From Xanthostigma xanthostigma (Eukaryota; Arthropoda; Insecta; Raphidioptera; Raphidiidae), in NCBI GenBank assembly GCA_963575645.1, contig OY754475.1, positions 22,792,509 to 22,856,508 of the forward strand: a stretch of DNA of 64,000 nt, in the 5' to 3' direction. The notes beneath the pieces are model-generated. The model ran no database searches. It was not told the DNA's origin and saw only the letters and a list, made by a program, of their open reading frames with translations. Each line of letters opens with the position of its first letter. The first letter of the stretch is position 1. Positions 34,483 to 45,362 of this stretch are shown here, piece after piece. Both the position numbers and the translations under genes were made by a program.

Positions 34483-35544
34483 TTCATGTATTACAATTTG
34501 TGGAAGAAATTGTTGGCAATTGATACTCCCAAGATGATAAAAAAGACTGTCGAACCATTGATAAAAGTCAAAAAAAATTTTAATATTGTCAAAATTCACC
34601 TAAAAAATAGTCAGGAGTCACGTAAGAAATTGTCAAAATTAACCCTAAAAATTGTCAACTGCAAAATTCAAAATTCATCGAAAAAATTGTCAAAAAACAT
34701 TAAAAAAAAATGTCAAATTTCACTTAAAAAATTGTAGCAAACAGTATTGGTTTGTTTTGATCAAATTCTATACTAATAGTAATTTTAGGCAAAAAAAAGA
34801 CTGATTGAATCGAAGCAGTAGTCCTTCCTTACACAAACAAAACACAGCTGTTGTTTATTGTGCAGACTGTGAAAACAATAAAAAAGACTTATAATTCTAA
34901 ATTTGAGTTCCGCATCAGCCTATCAGGGTGTCTAAACGAGCATATCACGGAAATCAATTACTGTTTTTTCTAATAAAAACTAGTTTTCAATAATTGGCTT
35001 GCGTTTAAAACACAAGGTTACGTCAAGCGAGCGATTTGAGAACTAAAAAAAAAGATGATTTTACACAGAGTCCTTCATAGTTTGTGCGTCAGTGGGTTGA
35101 CATTTATGTTGTCATAACGTTTATAATTTCATAATCAAAACAATATGACAAGCTCTCAGTTATCCACCAATGATTTCGTAGCTACAAAGCGAAGAGACTT
35201 GTATTAGATCTATTAGAATCTTTCTCTAGATTCAATCATTTGCGCTTCATGCAATGGATTTTTAGAAGTTCCACCAAGATGGTAAAAAAAAACCTGGTCA
35301 AGGGCAAGTCCGACTCGCGCACCGAGGGTAAATAGTTCGTCCGTCACGATAATCGAGAGTCTCGAAGATTTTTCCCACTTTGCCGTTGGAAAATCGTTGT
35401 TCCCCACACATCGATATAGGTCGCGGTCATTTTACTGAGTTCAGAACATTTATCAAGATACAATTATAAGAACTCTCGCATACAGCACGGTACGACCGCT
35501 AAGTCCACGCTTAGTAAAAAATAAGCAAGCTATATATAGGAAAC

Positions 35545-35591
35545 AACGGTGGCAATTTACAAATTCGGGCGAAGCCGGACCGGACCGCTAG
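35545..35591 (+). mobile_element. Helitron-like 3' end fragment
   Basis: ACAAATTCGGGCGAAGCCGG then ACCGGACCG and CTAG|T, the 3' terminus of the family at 49635-49880. Confidence 0.6.
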
Positions 35592-35937
35592 TTGTTAATA
35601 ATTAGATTTAAATCCATCTGTTTGAAATGTCGATGAAATAATTCTATTTGTAGCTCGATTTAACTGTTCGAATGAGAGCATCCAATTAGCGGGGGCATGT
35701 AATCATAATTAACAAAAGTGGCTATTGTGAAATATCGGTTAGCGCATCTCTATACTCCTTTTTGTTATCTTCGCGTGCGATCAGAACTAACCTTTTGACT
35801 TTAATTAAATGATAATGAAATATATAGATATAGGACCCATTTAGCCAAGATCTATCATCTCAAGCAATCAGAAACGCAAGGAATTAAAAACAAACCTAAC
35901 TAATATCTTTCATTACTTAACGTAAGATTTAAATATA

Positions 35938-36340
35938 CAGTGTAAACTCTATATAGCGACACTCAAGGAACTGTGCATTTTGTGGCGTTAAACGGAGAGA
36001 ATAATATTTTTTTACTCATTACATATAAAATTTACAACTGATCAACAAACAATCATACTATCACAAATTACAGCTATGAGCTAAACATATAAAAGATAAT
36101 CCCAACAAACAAAAGAACGAATTTTTAGAACCTTCGATACGCATGATGCCGGCAACAAAACAATAAAATAACAAACAAGTACTGTTTATTGCTTAACGAT
36201 GACGTATTGTTGTCGTTATTTGGAGTGGGCGTGTCGTTATTTAGAGTGTATCATTGTATGAGCAACAAGTAAACCAACTAGAGTTAAGTAATTTCGACGT
36301 TTTAAGGAGTTTGTCGTTATATCGAGTGACGTTAAATTAA
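35938..36340 (+). mobile_element. pogo/Tigger-like MITE
   Basis: TA|CAGTGTAAACTCTATATAG with AGCGACACT at the left is the usual start of pogo-type elements inserted at TA. The phrases GTCGTTATTTGGAGTG and GTCGTTATATCGAGTG at the right are its decayed inverted end. No transposase frame. Confidence 0.6.
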
Positions 36341-36494
36341 TTATTTGTAATGACTTCTTAATAAGTGTGCTCAAATTTCAATTTTTTCAGACGTCTTTAA
36401 CATACAAACATGTGAAATTAATAAGAGAGCAATCAATCAAACTTAATTCTATCAGAAAACAATTAGTAGATACTAATTAATTTTTATATTTTTT

Positions 36495-36540
36495 AGATTA
36501 TTTCTGAAGAAGATCCAAATCCGAACCGAAACGTCATCTA
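36495..36540 (+). ncRNA. Hammerhead-like motif (copy 3)
   Basis: Has the canonical core CTGAAGA (36504-36510), then a weak hairpin, GAAA, CGTC, and ATCTA (36536-36540) pairing with TAGAT upstream. It lies antisense in intron 1 of the glycine-rich gene. Confidence 0.4.
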
Positions 36541-36636
36541 TTAAATTATATTTTTTATAATTTTTGTTAATATATAGTTTGAAAAAATTGGTCGATAATA
36601 ATTTTATTTATTTAATAAGAGAGCGTTTAAAAATAC

Positions 36637-36651
36637 CTTGTTAGCGATCAT
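36637..36651 (-). CDS. Glycine/tyrosine-rich secreted protein, exon 1 (5 codons)
   Basis: ATG at 36651-36649 in context CGAACATG, then Ile-Ala-Asn-Lys, and donor AAG|GTATTT, phase 0. Joined to exon 2 it gives MIANKIQLVLPLLAALLAV, a complete signal peptide, and a 315-residue protein overall (15+154+779 nt). Tiny first coding exons that split the signal peptide are typical of insect cuticle and secreted protein genes. The choice rests on phase, signal-peptide completion and a TATA/initiator promoter about 160 bases upstream. The donor is only moderate. cDNA is lacking, so an alternative first exon remains possible. Confidence 0.7.
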
Positions 36652-36810
36652 GTTCGCCGGTTAATCCAGTTGCAGAGCGATCGGTTAAGTTATCGACGTA
36701 AACACTGAGTCAACAACAATGCCGCACGCCGCGCACTTGTTTATAAACAAACGAATGAACCGCAGGTGAGAGGTTATATACAGCGGGGCCAGATAAAGTC
36801 AGCGCTGCGG

Positions 36811-36846
36811 ACTGACTTTGGCCAGGTAACACTTGACGTTTATATA
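36811..36846 (-). promoter_or_regulatory. TATA box and TCAGT initiator of the glycine-rich gene
   Basis: On the minus strand TATATAAA (36846-36839) is followed by an arthropod initiator AAGTCAGT, whose A (36813) lies 33 bases from the first T of the TATA box. The predicted 5' UTR to the ATG is 162 bases without a needed intron. Confidence 0.65.
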
Positions 36847-37211
36847 GCAAAGTCTGAACAATGGTGCAATGTGTGTAGGATACACCGTGCCGAACACACC
36901 TTCATTGTTGCAGATTATGGGATGTGACAGTGGTGGAACAAAACTATCGCCTCACCTTGGATACTGATAGATAGATAATTGGGGGCAGGTTGGGGAACAA
37001 ATGTCCCGTAAAGGGTCCCTTGTGCCTTTAGCGACGTATCTGTTTTCGAAAATTTCTAAAGAGGAAATGATTCAGCGACGGGAAAATGTAACAGCAATCT
37101 TGACCAAGGCCGTAGCCAGGAATTCACTTCGGGGGGAAGTCCAGCTCTGGACCAGAGACAATAAGTAACAACTTTATTTATGTAAAATTATAATATATGC
37201 TTATTATAGTA
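36847..37211. other. No gene; upstream region of the glycine-rich gene
   Basis: No element recognised. It would hold upstream promoter sequence of the minus-strand gene. Confidence 0.4.
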
Positions 37212-37803
37212 TCATATATATTAATACGCTAAGGTTAAGATGTTTGCCTCCCTTTTTAGAAAAAACCTCACAATTTCTACACATAAATTATCATTTTACA
37301 GATAATTGCTTGCTCTACTGACATCGACAACTAAAAAATTTATTATTGCTTTTGTTTTTGTAAATTAATTAAAATACAGCAACGCTGAACAACGTCTGCC
37401 GTCTGACGGCTTTAATTTTGAAACAACGTCAACACTTCGATCTGTCATCTGACCTTCATATTGTAATACAACAGACACAATACTGCATACTGCCATCTGA
37501 CGGCTTTAATTTTGAAACAGCGAGCAGCGCTGAACAACGTCACAGCAATGCTGCATGATTCCATCTGACGGCTTAGCTCAACGCTTTTGCTACTCGCGCC
37601 TCTATATGACAATTTTAGTAAAATATTTCTTCGATCTGTCATCTGAGCTTCATATTGTAATACAACAAAAAGAAGAATTTTATAAGCAGTGCGTGCAAAA
37701 TTAGAAACGAATTGAATACCTGCAATCATATTTAAAAAATGATTTTGTAAAGTGATAATTATTATACTTATTTAGTGCGAATAATTCGCACAGGTCACTC
37801 TAG
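37212..37803 (+). mobile_element. Helitron-type element, hairpin-CTAG family (copy 2)
   Basis: A|TCATATATATTAATACGC at the left. At the right, hairpin GTGCGAATAATTCGCAC, then AGGTCACT and CTAG|T. Clean A/T insertion flanks. It contains an internal partial duplication of a CATATTGTAATACAACA block. Non-coding, 592 bp. Confidence 0.85.
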
Positions 37804-37805
37804 TA

Positions 37806-37990
37806 ACTTAATATTTCATTAAAAGGTAACCGACGCGGATTGTCACCAGAAATAGCGCGGGACAACGATCTCTGTTTCTCAAAAATGTTTTTAGTCTCCT
37901 TAACGAGGAAAAAGTACGCTCTGGTGTCGCCGTCGACACAGGTAGCGTCACGAGTATTTTTTCGCAAATCAAATCAAATTTTTTTGACAA
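37806..37990 (-). pseudogene. hAT transposase C-terminal dimerisation fragment
   Basis: The minus frame contains LVTLPVSTATPERTFSSLRR followed by LKTFLRN, the signature of the hAT C-terminal dimerisation domain (LPVSTAxxERSFSxLRRLK). The following conserved part is scrambled and the frame ends at a Helitron junction. About 60 residues are left from a protein of usually 500-700. Inactive relic. Confidence 0.85.
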
Positions 37991-38543
37991 TCATTTCTGC
38001 AATCCTGCAGCATTAGTTTGGTTAATTTTTTGACTACTACCTACTTCTGGTACGCCATTGTACTGGGCCGGTATTGCAGTCTGTATATCCGATACACCAT
38101 ATTACATGGTGCCTAATCTACAACAGCTATCGTGTGCCAAATGACACACATTGTATATATTTTGGCATTGCTCAACAATACAATGGTGACTCTTGTTTCA
38201 GTCAAATCAAACAACAAAAATGTTTCGCTCAATGTTATGCTAATTGGAGACTTTGAGAGTTACGCCCTCAAACGACGCGACAATTTCTTTTGACTAAAAA
38301 GCGCTGTCCTCTTCCGAACAGAGCTCCGCGTAAAGTTTTCTCTATATATAATACCAAACCTAGAAGATTAGCAGCCCAGAGATCTGTTCCAGGAGTAATG
38401 ACAAAAATTGTCCTGATGTAATTTTTGGCGGCTTCCAACCAGGACACCCAGAAAAACATGAATTTAAACTTGGAATTGTAGTTTTAAAGATTCCTAGAGC
38501 TAATTTTTAGTATTGTTTTTTTTTCGCTTATTATACATTTATA
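37991..38543. other. No gene seen
   Basis: The 38268-38459 minus frame (63 codons) has no family resemblance. Possible remains of the same hAT element, unproven. Confidence 0.35.
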
Positions 38544-38949
38544 TCCTATATAAAATAATCGTGTCACAATTTTGGCCGCGCTAATCTCCGAAACCACTGA
38601 ACCGATTTAAATGAAATTTTGTAAATGTGTCTTGCTTGGTGCAACTTACGCTATAGGATAGTTTTTATTGTAGAAAATTACGGTGTTTTCTCAAAAAAAC
38701 TGTTTTAGTAACATGTAACAAAATCCAATAGAATTTACTCAAAGCTATTAGTTCAGAAGCAAACAAAAAAAGAACTGTTTTAGTACCAAGTAATAGCATC
38801 TGAGAATTCGCTCAAAACTTATATTAAGTAGTTCAGAAGCAAATCTGGTAGAATTTGTTCTAAGATAATAGTTCAGACGCCGGGCAGCAAACATACTTTT
38901 TGCAGAACTACATCTATCGCATCCGGATGAAACAGGGACGGACCGCTAG
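38544..38949 (+). mobile_element. Helitron-like non-autonomous element
   Basis: A|TCCTATATAAAATAAT start, CGAAACCACTGAACCGATTT body shared with 27435-27765, and GGACGGACCG then CTAG|T end. It contains a partial internal duplication around AAAAACTGTTTTAGTA. Confidence 0.7.
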
Positions 38950-39204
38950 TATATTATAAAAAATTATATATATACGTATTGTTCACATGTTTTACTTCAA
39001 CCACACTTTTTTTATTCACCAACTTCAAATATCATAGAAGGCCTCGGCTTTTAGTTCGTGTAAGGTCGGCTTTATTCGATTAAACATCGGTGGACGTCTG
39101 ACGTCGTTGTAGCGACGCATTGTCCACAGACCACAAAGTTCGCTTATCTCTTAATCCGTTAATAGAGAGATGTTCGATTCAAACTTTCTCAGGAGTGCTA
39201 GCAG

Positions 39205-39549
39205 CGCGCTTATTTATGCGGGGTGCTCCATTAAACAACTTGAATAATGACTCTCTCAGCCTCGTACATTTATCATTGCTTAGTTTATGTCAAAAAAGAG
39301 CAAAATTTGTTTGAAACTAACTCAGAATTACATGATTATGATACACGGCATAAAAATTCCCTTACGTTGCCGCTACATAGACTAGCCACTATTCAAAAAA
39401 GTTTCACTTATGTGTCTCTCAAACTTTACAATAAATTGCCTAATGATATCAAAATGCTGAAACTGGAAACTTTTAAAAAATCACTGAGAAGCATTCTAAC
39501 CAAAAACTGTTTTTATACTGTAGATGAATTTTTTAATTATGAATTTTAA
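39205..39549 (+). pseudogene. 5'-truncated LINE, ORF2 C-terminus
   Basis: The frame to the stop at 39549 carries ELHDYDTRHKNSLTLPLHRL, QKSFTYVSLKLYNKLPNDIK and CFYTVDEFFNYEF. This is the region after reverse transcriptase in CR1/Jockey-type LINEs (HxYxTR, KSFxYxxxKxYNxLP, FYSxxEF). A frameshift separates it from the frame before about 39245. A short ATCT microsatellite tail follows (39600-39620). No catalytic domain. Inactive. Confidence 0.75.
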
Positions 39550-39891
39550 TGTGTAAATTTGACGTGACAGATGTAGTATAGTACTATCTTATTGTGTAAA
39601 TATATCTATCTATCTATCTATAACTTCCGTAGAACGAATTTCTAACAAATAACAAGAAATTGAACTCGAAAGGTTTGTATGTCCGTTTTAACTGGTACCG
39701 TACTGCGTTTATTTATTGAATAAAGACTAACTGTCAAAGTGATTTGTAACTAATTCTAAAAAACGTGTTAGCCTCACCCATGTAAGCTTAAGCTTAAGTG
39801 AAACTTCTTAAATGTTTCATTGAAGAGTTATCCATTTCTCTTACTTTTTCCAGTCGATAAAATATTACTCCGTTACAATTTCAAATAGGTA

Positions 39892-40185
39892 CGTCACTAA
39901 ATCTAATCTCAGGAACTACTGGTTCGAATTGAAAATTTTTGTTTTATTGAATAGTCCATTTATCGGCTATATAATATCACGCTTCGACCAATAGGAGCGG
40001 TGCACTAATGAAAAATGTAACTCAAAATTTGTCCGTCTGACAAAAACTTTTGAACGGCAACTCCGATCATCATGAAATTTGGACACAACATTAATCTCGG
40101 TAAACGAAGGTGAACGTGCGTACTCATGCCCCTCCCTCCCCATTCGTTCTTTTGCACCCGGGTGAAACCGGAACGGGACCGCTAA
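39892..40185 (+). mobile_element. Helitron-like element, 5' truncated
   Basis: CAGGAACTACTGGTTCGAAT, CGACCAATAGGAGCGG and AACTCCGATCATCATGAAAT match 44130-44480. The 3' end is CACCCGGGTGAAACCGG then CTAA. Confidence 0.6.
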
Positions 40186-40695
40186 TTACATATATAAAAA
40201 TACAGAACTCTCCTTGGGTATATAACTGAAGATATTGATACACCTATAGTTCTACGTTGCGTAGTACATGAGCTATAAGGGTAAAAGTAAGTAGTAAGTA
40301 AGCATATTTTGATGTTTAAAAATGAAAAGTGACCATCTGAAACTGAAAAAAGTCCATACACGTGTAAATCTATATGTTGATCACGTGATCTCATTACGTG
40401 TTTTGCAACCGTCATCGGGCCAACCCATATACTCCATTATTCTACATTATAGCAGTTCCACGTTTAAAGTTTGTTTAAACACTAATATTAATATTAATGG
40501 ACCATTAACTGAACGAAGTATTGCATTATTAGCGATCACTTTATATTTAACGACACCGTCGTTAACTTTTATTAACACTATTCTAGAAAACAATTGTATT
40601 AACCATTGGTCATAGTGACACGCCTTGCGGTAAAACTTTTTCCATTTTCTTAATACTTTGTCCAAAGACTAAATAGTTAGTAATTGGACCTATAG

Positions 40696-41157
40696 GCTGT
40701 GTGCACAAAGCCTACTAGCGCCGTTAGTGGGTAATAGAGAATTATTGAACTCACTTTTTATGGAAATCGCGACATGTTTCTAAGGTGATAAGTCAAAATC
40801 TTTAGTTGGCCATGATGTGTAAAAAAAATGTAATAAGGAAAATTGATGTTAATTTGTTTACACTGACAGCGGAACGTCAAATTAGGGCGCCAATTGTCTT
40901 TATTTAACTTAAATCGCCATCGCGCTGATGGCGATTTATGTTAAATAAAGACCCCGGAACACAACAAGCATTTCCAGATCGCTTAGTTTTCCTATGTTTT
41001 CTTTGTAATTAAAAAAACTTCATAGAATTATAACTATTTTCACTTTTAATAAACATTGCTCACTGACACACGGAAAATTTGAGGTTGAAGTTTCCCCTAG
41101 TGCTCACCACAAACGCTCGCATCTAAATATTTGTAACTCCGCCTCCCTGCACACAGC
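40696..41157 (-). repeat. Interspersed element, inverted relative of 21251-21672
   Basis: Inverted ends GCTGTGTGCA and TGCACACAGC. Same body as the 21 kb copy but with an extra inverted segment creating a long hairpin at 40896-40952. Confidence 0.75.
40896..40952. repeat. 26-bp-arm hairpin inside the element
   Basis: GTCTTTATTTAACTTAAATC (from 40896) to CGCCATC, loop GCGCT, then the complementary arm 40927-40952 with one mismatch. Confidence 0.85.
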
Positions 41158-42551
41158 TCATAGCATTCCCTTTATTAGTTAATACAGTAGAACCTGCTAT
41201 ACAAATACCTTAGCAAATGTCGGCTCAGAGAAAAAGGAAATTAATAAAGTATTGGGAGTAAACTGCAAGTTCTTCTCATTTCAAATTTTATTTTATTTTA
41301 TCTATCCCATTGATAACATCAATTACAACTTGAATGTGTCATTTAATCTATGATTTATCAGTTACAAGCATTCAATGATCAGTTGCATTGATATAGATTC
41401 GTTTTCAACGAGTTGGTTTAGATGCGATTAATTGCGCGCTGCAAAAACTGTGAGCGGAGCTATATATTCCTTTCATCTATTTATCTGAGACTTTGTCACA
41501 GCGATGCAGCCATGGGAATGCATATTGTAGCCAGTCGAAGCTATGAGATTACATAAATACCATCGAAATGCGTGATATCAGAGCGTTTTAAGCGGAGCAT
41601 TTACGGTGCAAAATCGTTATGCAAGCACATCAAAACAGTTTCCTGTAATTAACGAATAAAAAATATTACTTAAAACCAGATCCGGATCGCCAAGAGTGAA
41701 TAGTTGCTGCGCGAAATCGCCAAAAAAATCTATCGGGATTTAATTTTTGTGAGAGAAATTTAAACCACAGGCACATTAAATCTTCTTGTGTTCCGGCCTT
41801 GTAGACAGTGGTTATTTCTACCTGAGATAAAGAATTGATCAGGGTCGATCAAAGAAGTCGCCGGGTGCCAAAATCATTACCTACCAGTACGGGCCTGTTC
41901 ACGACTTGCAATATTAAGATAATTATATATTTTAGTAAATGTCTTTCCATACAAAAATAATATCCAGTAATTTTTGTATAAATCACTATAATTCATGAAT
42001 TAATTTTTTAATACAAAAGTAGTACCTACTTAACTGTTTTTTTCTTTTCACTTGGCGATTTTAATTACAAGAACTGCTTCCAATAGTATCCAATAAAAGA
42101 CTTTTGAATTGTTAATTTTCTTTTCATCTAAAAGTGTTTAGCATGGAACTGTTTCAAAGAGATTCTTTGTAAATTCGAATGACCTTCAATAATTTATCTC
42201 TTAAATGAAAATGTCTTCTGCTTTACCCTTGCTTATGGAATGTGTATAGTTTAACAACGCTACGGACTGTAAGAGAAGTCGTGCGTTGTACCTTAAGAAC
42301 GCTGCACACTAGGCTGGTTTTGTCGCTGGAATCGCTGCCGGGACTTGTACTGGCTGCCGTGCTGGCCGCGAGGATAGAAATGACGTCATTGCGTGCGTGA
42401 TTAAAGGTCAGTTTTCAAAATTAGAACAGGGACTATTTTTTTCGTACTCATTTCTGTGCTGACTTTTAGCAAGAACCAATCAGAGAACGTCACGTGGGCG
42501 ATATGGGCAAACGCCCACGAACAAAGATGGCGTCGTAGTGTGTGAGAAAAC
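41158..42551. other. No gene; possible pogo-type end at 41194
   Basis: TACAGTAGAACCTGCTATAC resembles a pogo terminal repeat. A GC-richer patch near 42290-42550 has no frame. Otherwise AT-rich. Confidence 0.4.
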
Positions 42552-42597
42552 ACGGTAGTAATTTACAAATTCGGACGAAGCCGGACCGCGCCGCTAG
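42552..42597 (+). mobile_element. Helitron-like 3' end fragment
   Basis: ACAAATTCGGACGAAGCCGG then ACCGCGCCG and CTAG|T. Confidence 0.55.
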
Positions 42598-44129
42598 TGT
42601 ATGTTTATGAAAATATTGCGCCCGAAAGAAGTCAACATTGTGAATCCTTTACTTTGTCAACTTGTATAACGTTTCAGTAACAGAAAATGGCTGACCTTGA
42701 ATTTATTAACACGTTAACTGCGTCGTTCTGAAGCGAGAAACGTCCACCAATTATTCGCGTTGCGTAACGTCTGGACTTTTGTTTTTAATTTAATTATTTA
42801 TATATTAAACGTAATTTTTCTCCCATTGTGACAATTTTTTGTTGCTTTAAATAATTAATTAAATGCCACACTTATGTGCACAACTCGAGCGACACACTTT
42901 ATAGATTAAAATACGTAACTTTTAAAGGTCGATTCACACCCTCTGCATGTTTTAAGTCTATAGTTTTAGTCATGAACTATATAAAGTTTATCTTAGCACT
43001 ACCGTATTTTTCGCACCTTTTTACATAGAAAAATGGACTCAAATTTTGGGTGCCGAAGGTAACATTAAAACATTTTTTTTAATAAATCGTCTCTAAATTT
43101 ATGTTAACAATAAATAAAAAATATGATCCGAAAATAACATTAAAATATATTTTTCTAAACATCATCTTATCAATTTGAGGTCCGAAAAATACGGTTACGG
43201 ATATTTTTTATTTGTTGACATTTGATTCAATTGATACTTTCACCAGTTCTCAGAGTCGAACCTGGAAACCGGTGGCTAATAATAGAAGACAAAACTTATT
43301 ACCACTGTATTTATACACGTACAAACGCCGATAAAACAGAGATCTTTAGGATCACTTTCGTGTCCGTCATAACTTATTTTCTCCGAATCTACTCGACGAA
43401 AAAAGTTGAAATTTGTTACAAATATAGAGTTAGATAAGCCAAACAACGTATAGCGTAAATAAACGAATTCTGATTTTGGAGAGGCCAATAAAAAAATTAA
43501 AAAAAAAAATATTTTTACTGTGCGTCTTTAACGAGTGTGAATCGTTCTTTAAAGTTAATAGTAAGCAGGCCGGACGTGCAACAATATTTTTTGCCACAAG
43601 AAATATAGCTATTTATTTAAAAATAAAAAAAGTAAACGTTTTGGAAGGTGGTCTCGCACTTTCCTATAGTTCTTTAATATTTTATTATAGGAAAACAATA
43701 ATATATTAATATAATAACATTCGTCAATAAAGTAGGTGACGCAGACAACGTACGCAAGATTTAATTAAATGTTTTGTCGCTAATTAGTTTCAATAACTTT
43801 GGAAAGTTTTCAGCCTTCACATCATTACGAGCGCCATTTTATTATTTAACCGTAACAAGGCTGTGTATGGAAAAATAAACATAAACAATGATTTTTTCCT
43901 GGTATATACACAATTCAATTTTCCCGCTAAAATTGTCACCCAAACATCTCTTCTTTCTCGGACAGTGTGCGTCTTTCCAAGGCCATGACGATTCTTCAGC
44001 AGAGTCACTCGACTGTCAGCGAATTTATAACACCTTGAGCACAACGTGCGCCTTAGCTGTCGAGCGTCTGTAATCTACAAACTATTTAAAAGCCGCTGCA
44101 TACGAGACTGGTTTTGCCGCGCTGGTACT
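42598..44129. other. No gene seen
   Basis: AT-rich; the short frames present overlap antisense and show no family features. Confidence 0.4.
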
Positions 44130-44480
44130 TACTAATATATAAAACTGTAGAGTTTGTTTGTTTGATTGAACGCGCTAATCTCCGGAACTACTGGTTCGAA
44201 TTGAAAATATGTTTTTTTGTTAGATAGCCCATTTATCGAGGAAGGCTATAGGCTATATAATATCACGCTACGACCAATAGGAGCGAAGCATCAATGAAAA
44301 ATGTTGCAAAATATAACTCAAAATTTGTTCGGCTGACAAAAACTTTTGAACGGTAACTCCGATCATCATGAAATTCGGACACAACATTCATCTCGTCAAA
44401 CTAAGATGCACGTTCGTATTCATGTCCCTCCCCTCCCATCCGTTCTATTGCACCCGGGTGAAACCGGGCGGGGCAGCTAG
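44130..44480 (+). mobile_element. Helitron-like non-autonomous element
   Basis: Begins near ACTAATATATAAAACTG and ends CACCCGGGTGAAACCGGG, CGGGGCAG, CTAG|T. Body as at 39892 and 45363. Confidence 0.7.
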
Positions 44481-45002
44481 TATATTGGGTGCAACAGTCT
44501 TTCGCTTGGCCTTTGAAAACCGATATTTGAACTCTGTATTGATATTTTTACCTGCCTGTTAAGAAATAGTCCGTCAGTTTAAACACCAGAGCGGCACTTT
44601 TGTTTCTCAAAGACAAACATTATCTATTATGTCAAAACATACAAAGAAAGTGAAAACGTCAACATTACGGTGATTATGTTTTATGAGATTGGTAATGCGC
44701 GAGCCATTGTCATTCATTTGTTCGAAAGGAAATTGTCGGAACTGATAACGCTGGGTTTGTTCAGCCGTGTCGATATTCTATCAATTCGTAACTTTCCTTG
44801 CGGTATTTCTGAATCGATTAGAAACCGGAAAGTTCTTTTAACGATCTCTTTTTTTGGAGGAGATGAAGATATTTTTTTGGGTGGCTCTGAGTCAATAAAT
44901 CAAATATTTTAAATTGCGATATACACCTAATCCCGATGTTAGTTGATCAGTAAGAATGTCCGTGACTATACCAACTGAAGTAATTTTGTCTTTTTGTTTC
45001 AG

Positions 45003-45084
45003 GTGAAATGATATGTTTGAAAAGGCCCGAAGAAAAAAATATTAGTCTTCGCTTCGAAACAACGACAAGGCTGTCACAGAAAGA
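45003..45084 (+). CDS. Candidate orphan internal exon, product unknown
   Basis: A strong acceptor TTTGTCTTTTTGTTTCAG and strong donor GTGAGT (45085-45090) enclose 82 nt. One frame is open throughout: two bases, then 26 codons (EMICLKRPEEK through TTTRLSQK), then two bases. The other two frames stop at once. A branch-point-like CCGTGACTATACC lies upstream. No neighbouring exons were recognised, so it may belong to a gene with long introns, be a non-coding RNA exon, or be a relic. Confidence 0.3.
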
Positions 45085-45153
45085 GTGAGTAATTCTTTTA
45101 TAATCTAAAAAAAATGTTACAGGAAAACGGTTTATTGTTAGTATTATTACGTC

Positions 45154-45197
45154 TTTAAAATTAAGAAGTCCTAATCAAAACCGAAACGTCTTTAAAA
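45154..45197 (+). ncRNA. Hammerhead-like motif (copy 4)
   Basis: TTTAAA (45154-45159) pairs with TTTAAA (45191-45196). Between them are the core-like TTAAGAA, an interval with little clear pairing, GAAA and CGTC. Degenerate copy. Confidence 0.35.
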
Positions 45198-45362
45198 CTG
45201 TTCAATTATAGACTAAGTTACGATTTTATTCATTTGAATTAATTGAGCTAACGTCTGTATAATTCATTACTAAAACTACTCTCGCAGTATGTGGATTTTG
45301 TAATTCGTTACTATATATACAGACACCGGACAACCATACAACATTATATGTAAAATCTATAT

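Larger units (their letters stand above)
33015..36636 (-). other. Intron 1 of the glycine-rich gene, filled with repeats
   Basis: 3622 bp between donor AAG|GTATTT and acceptor TTTTTCAG. It holds, left to right, CAGACAGACAGACAAA repeat tails (33.2-33.4 kb), a LINE 3' tail with a TTA microsatellite, a perfect 29-bp palindrome, a AAAATTGTCAAAATT-type irregular repeat (34.56-34.74 kb), a Helitron 3' end, a pogo-like MITE and a hammerhead-like motif. No other coding exon was recognised. Confidence 0.65.
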
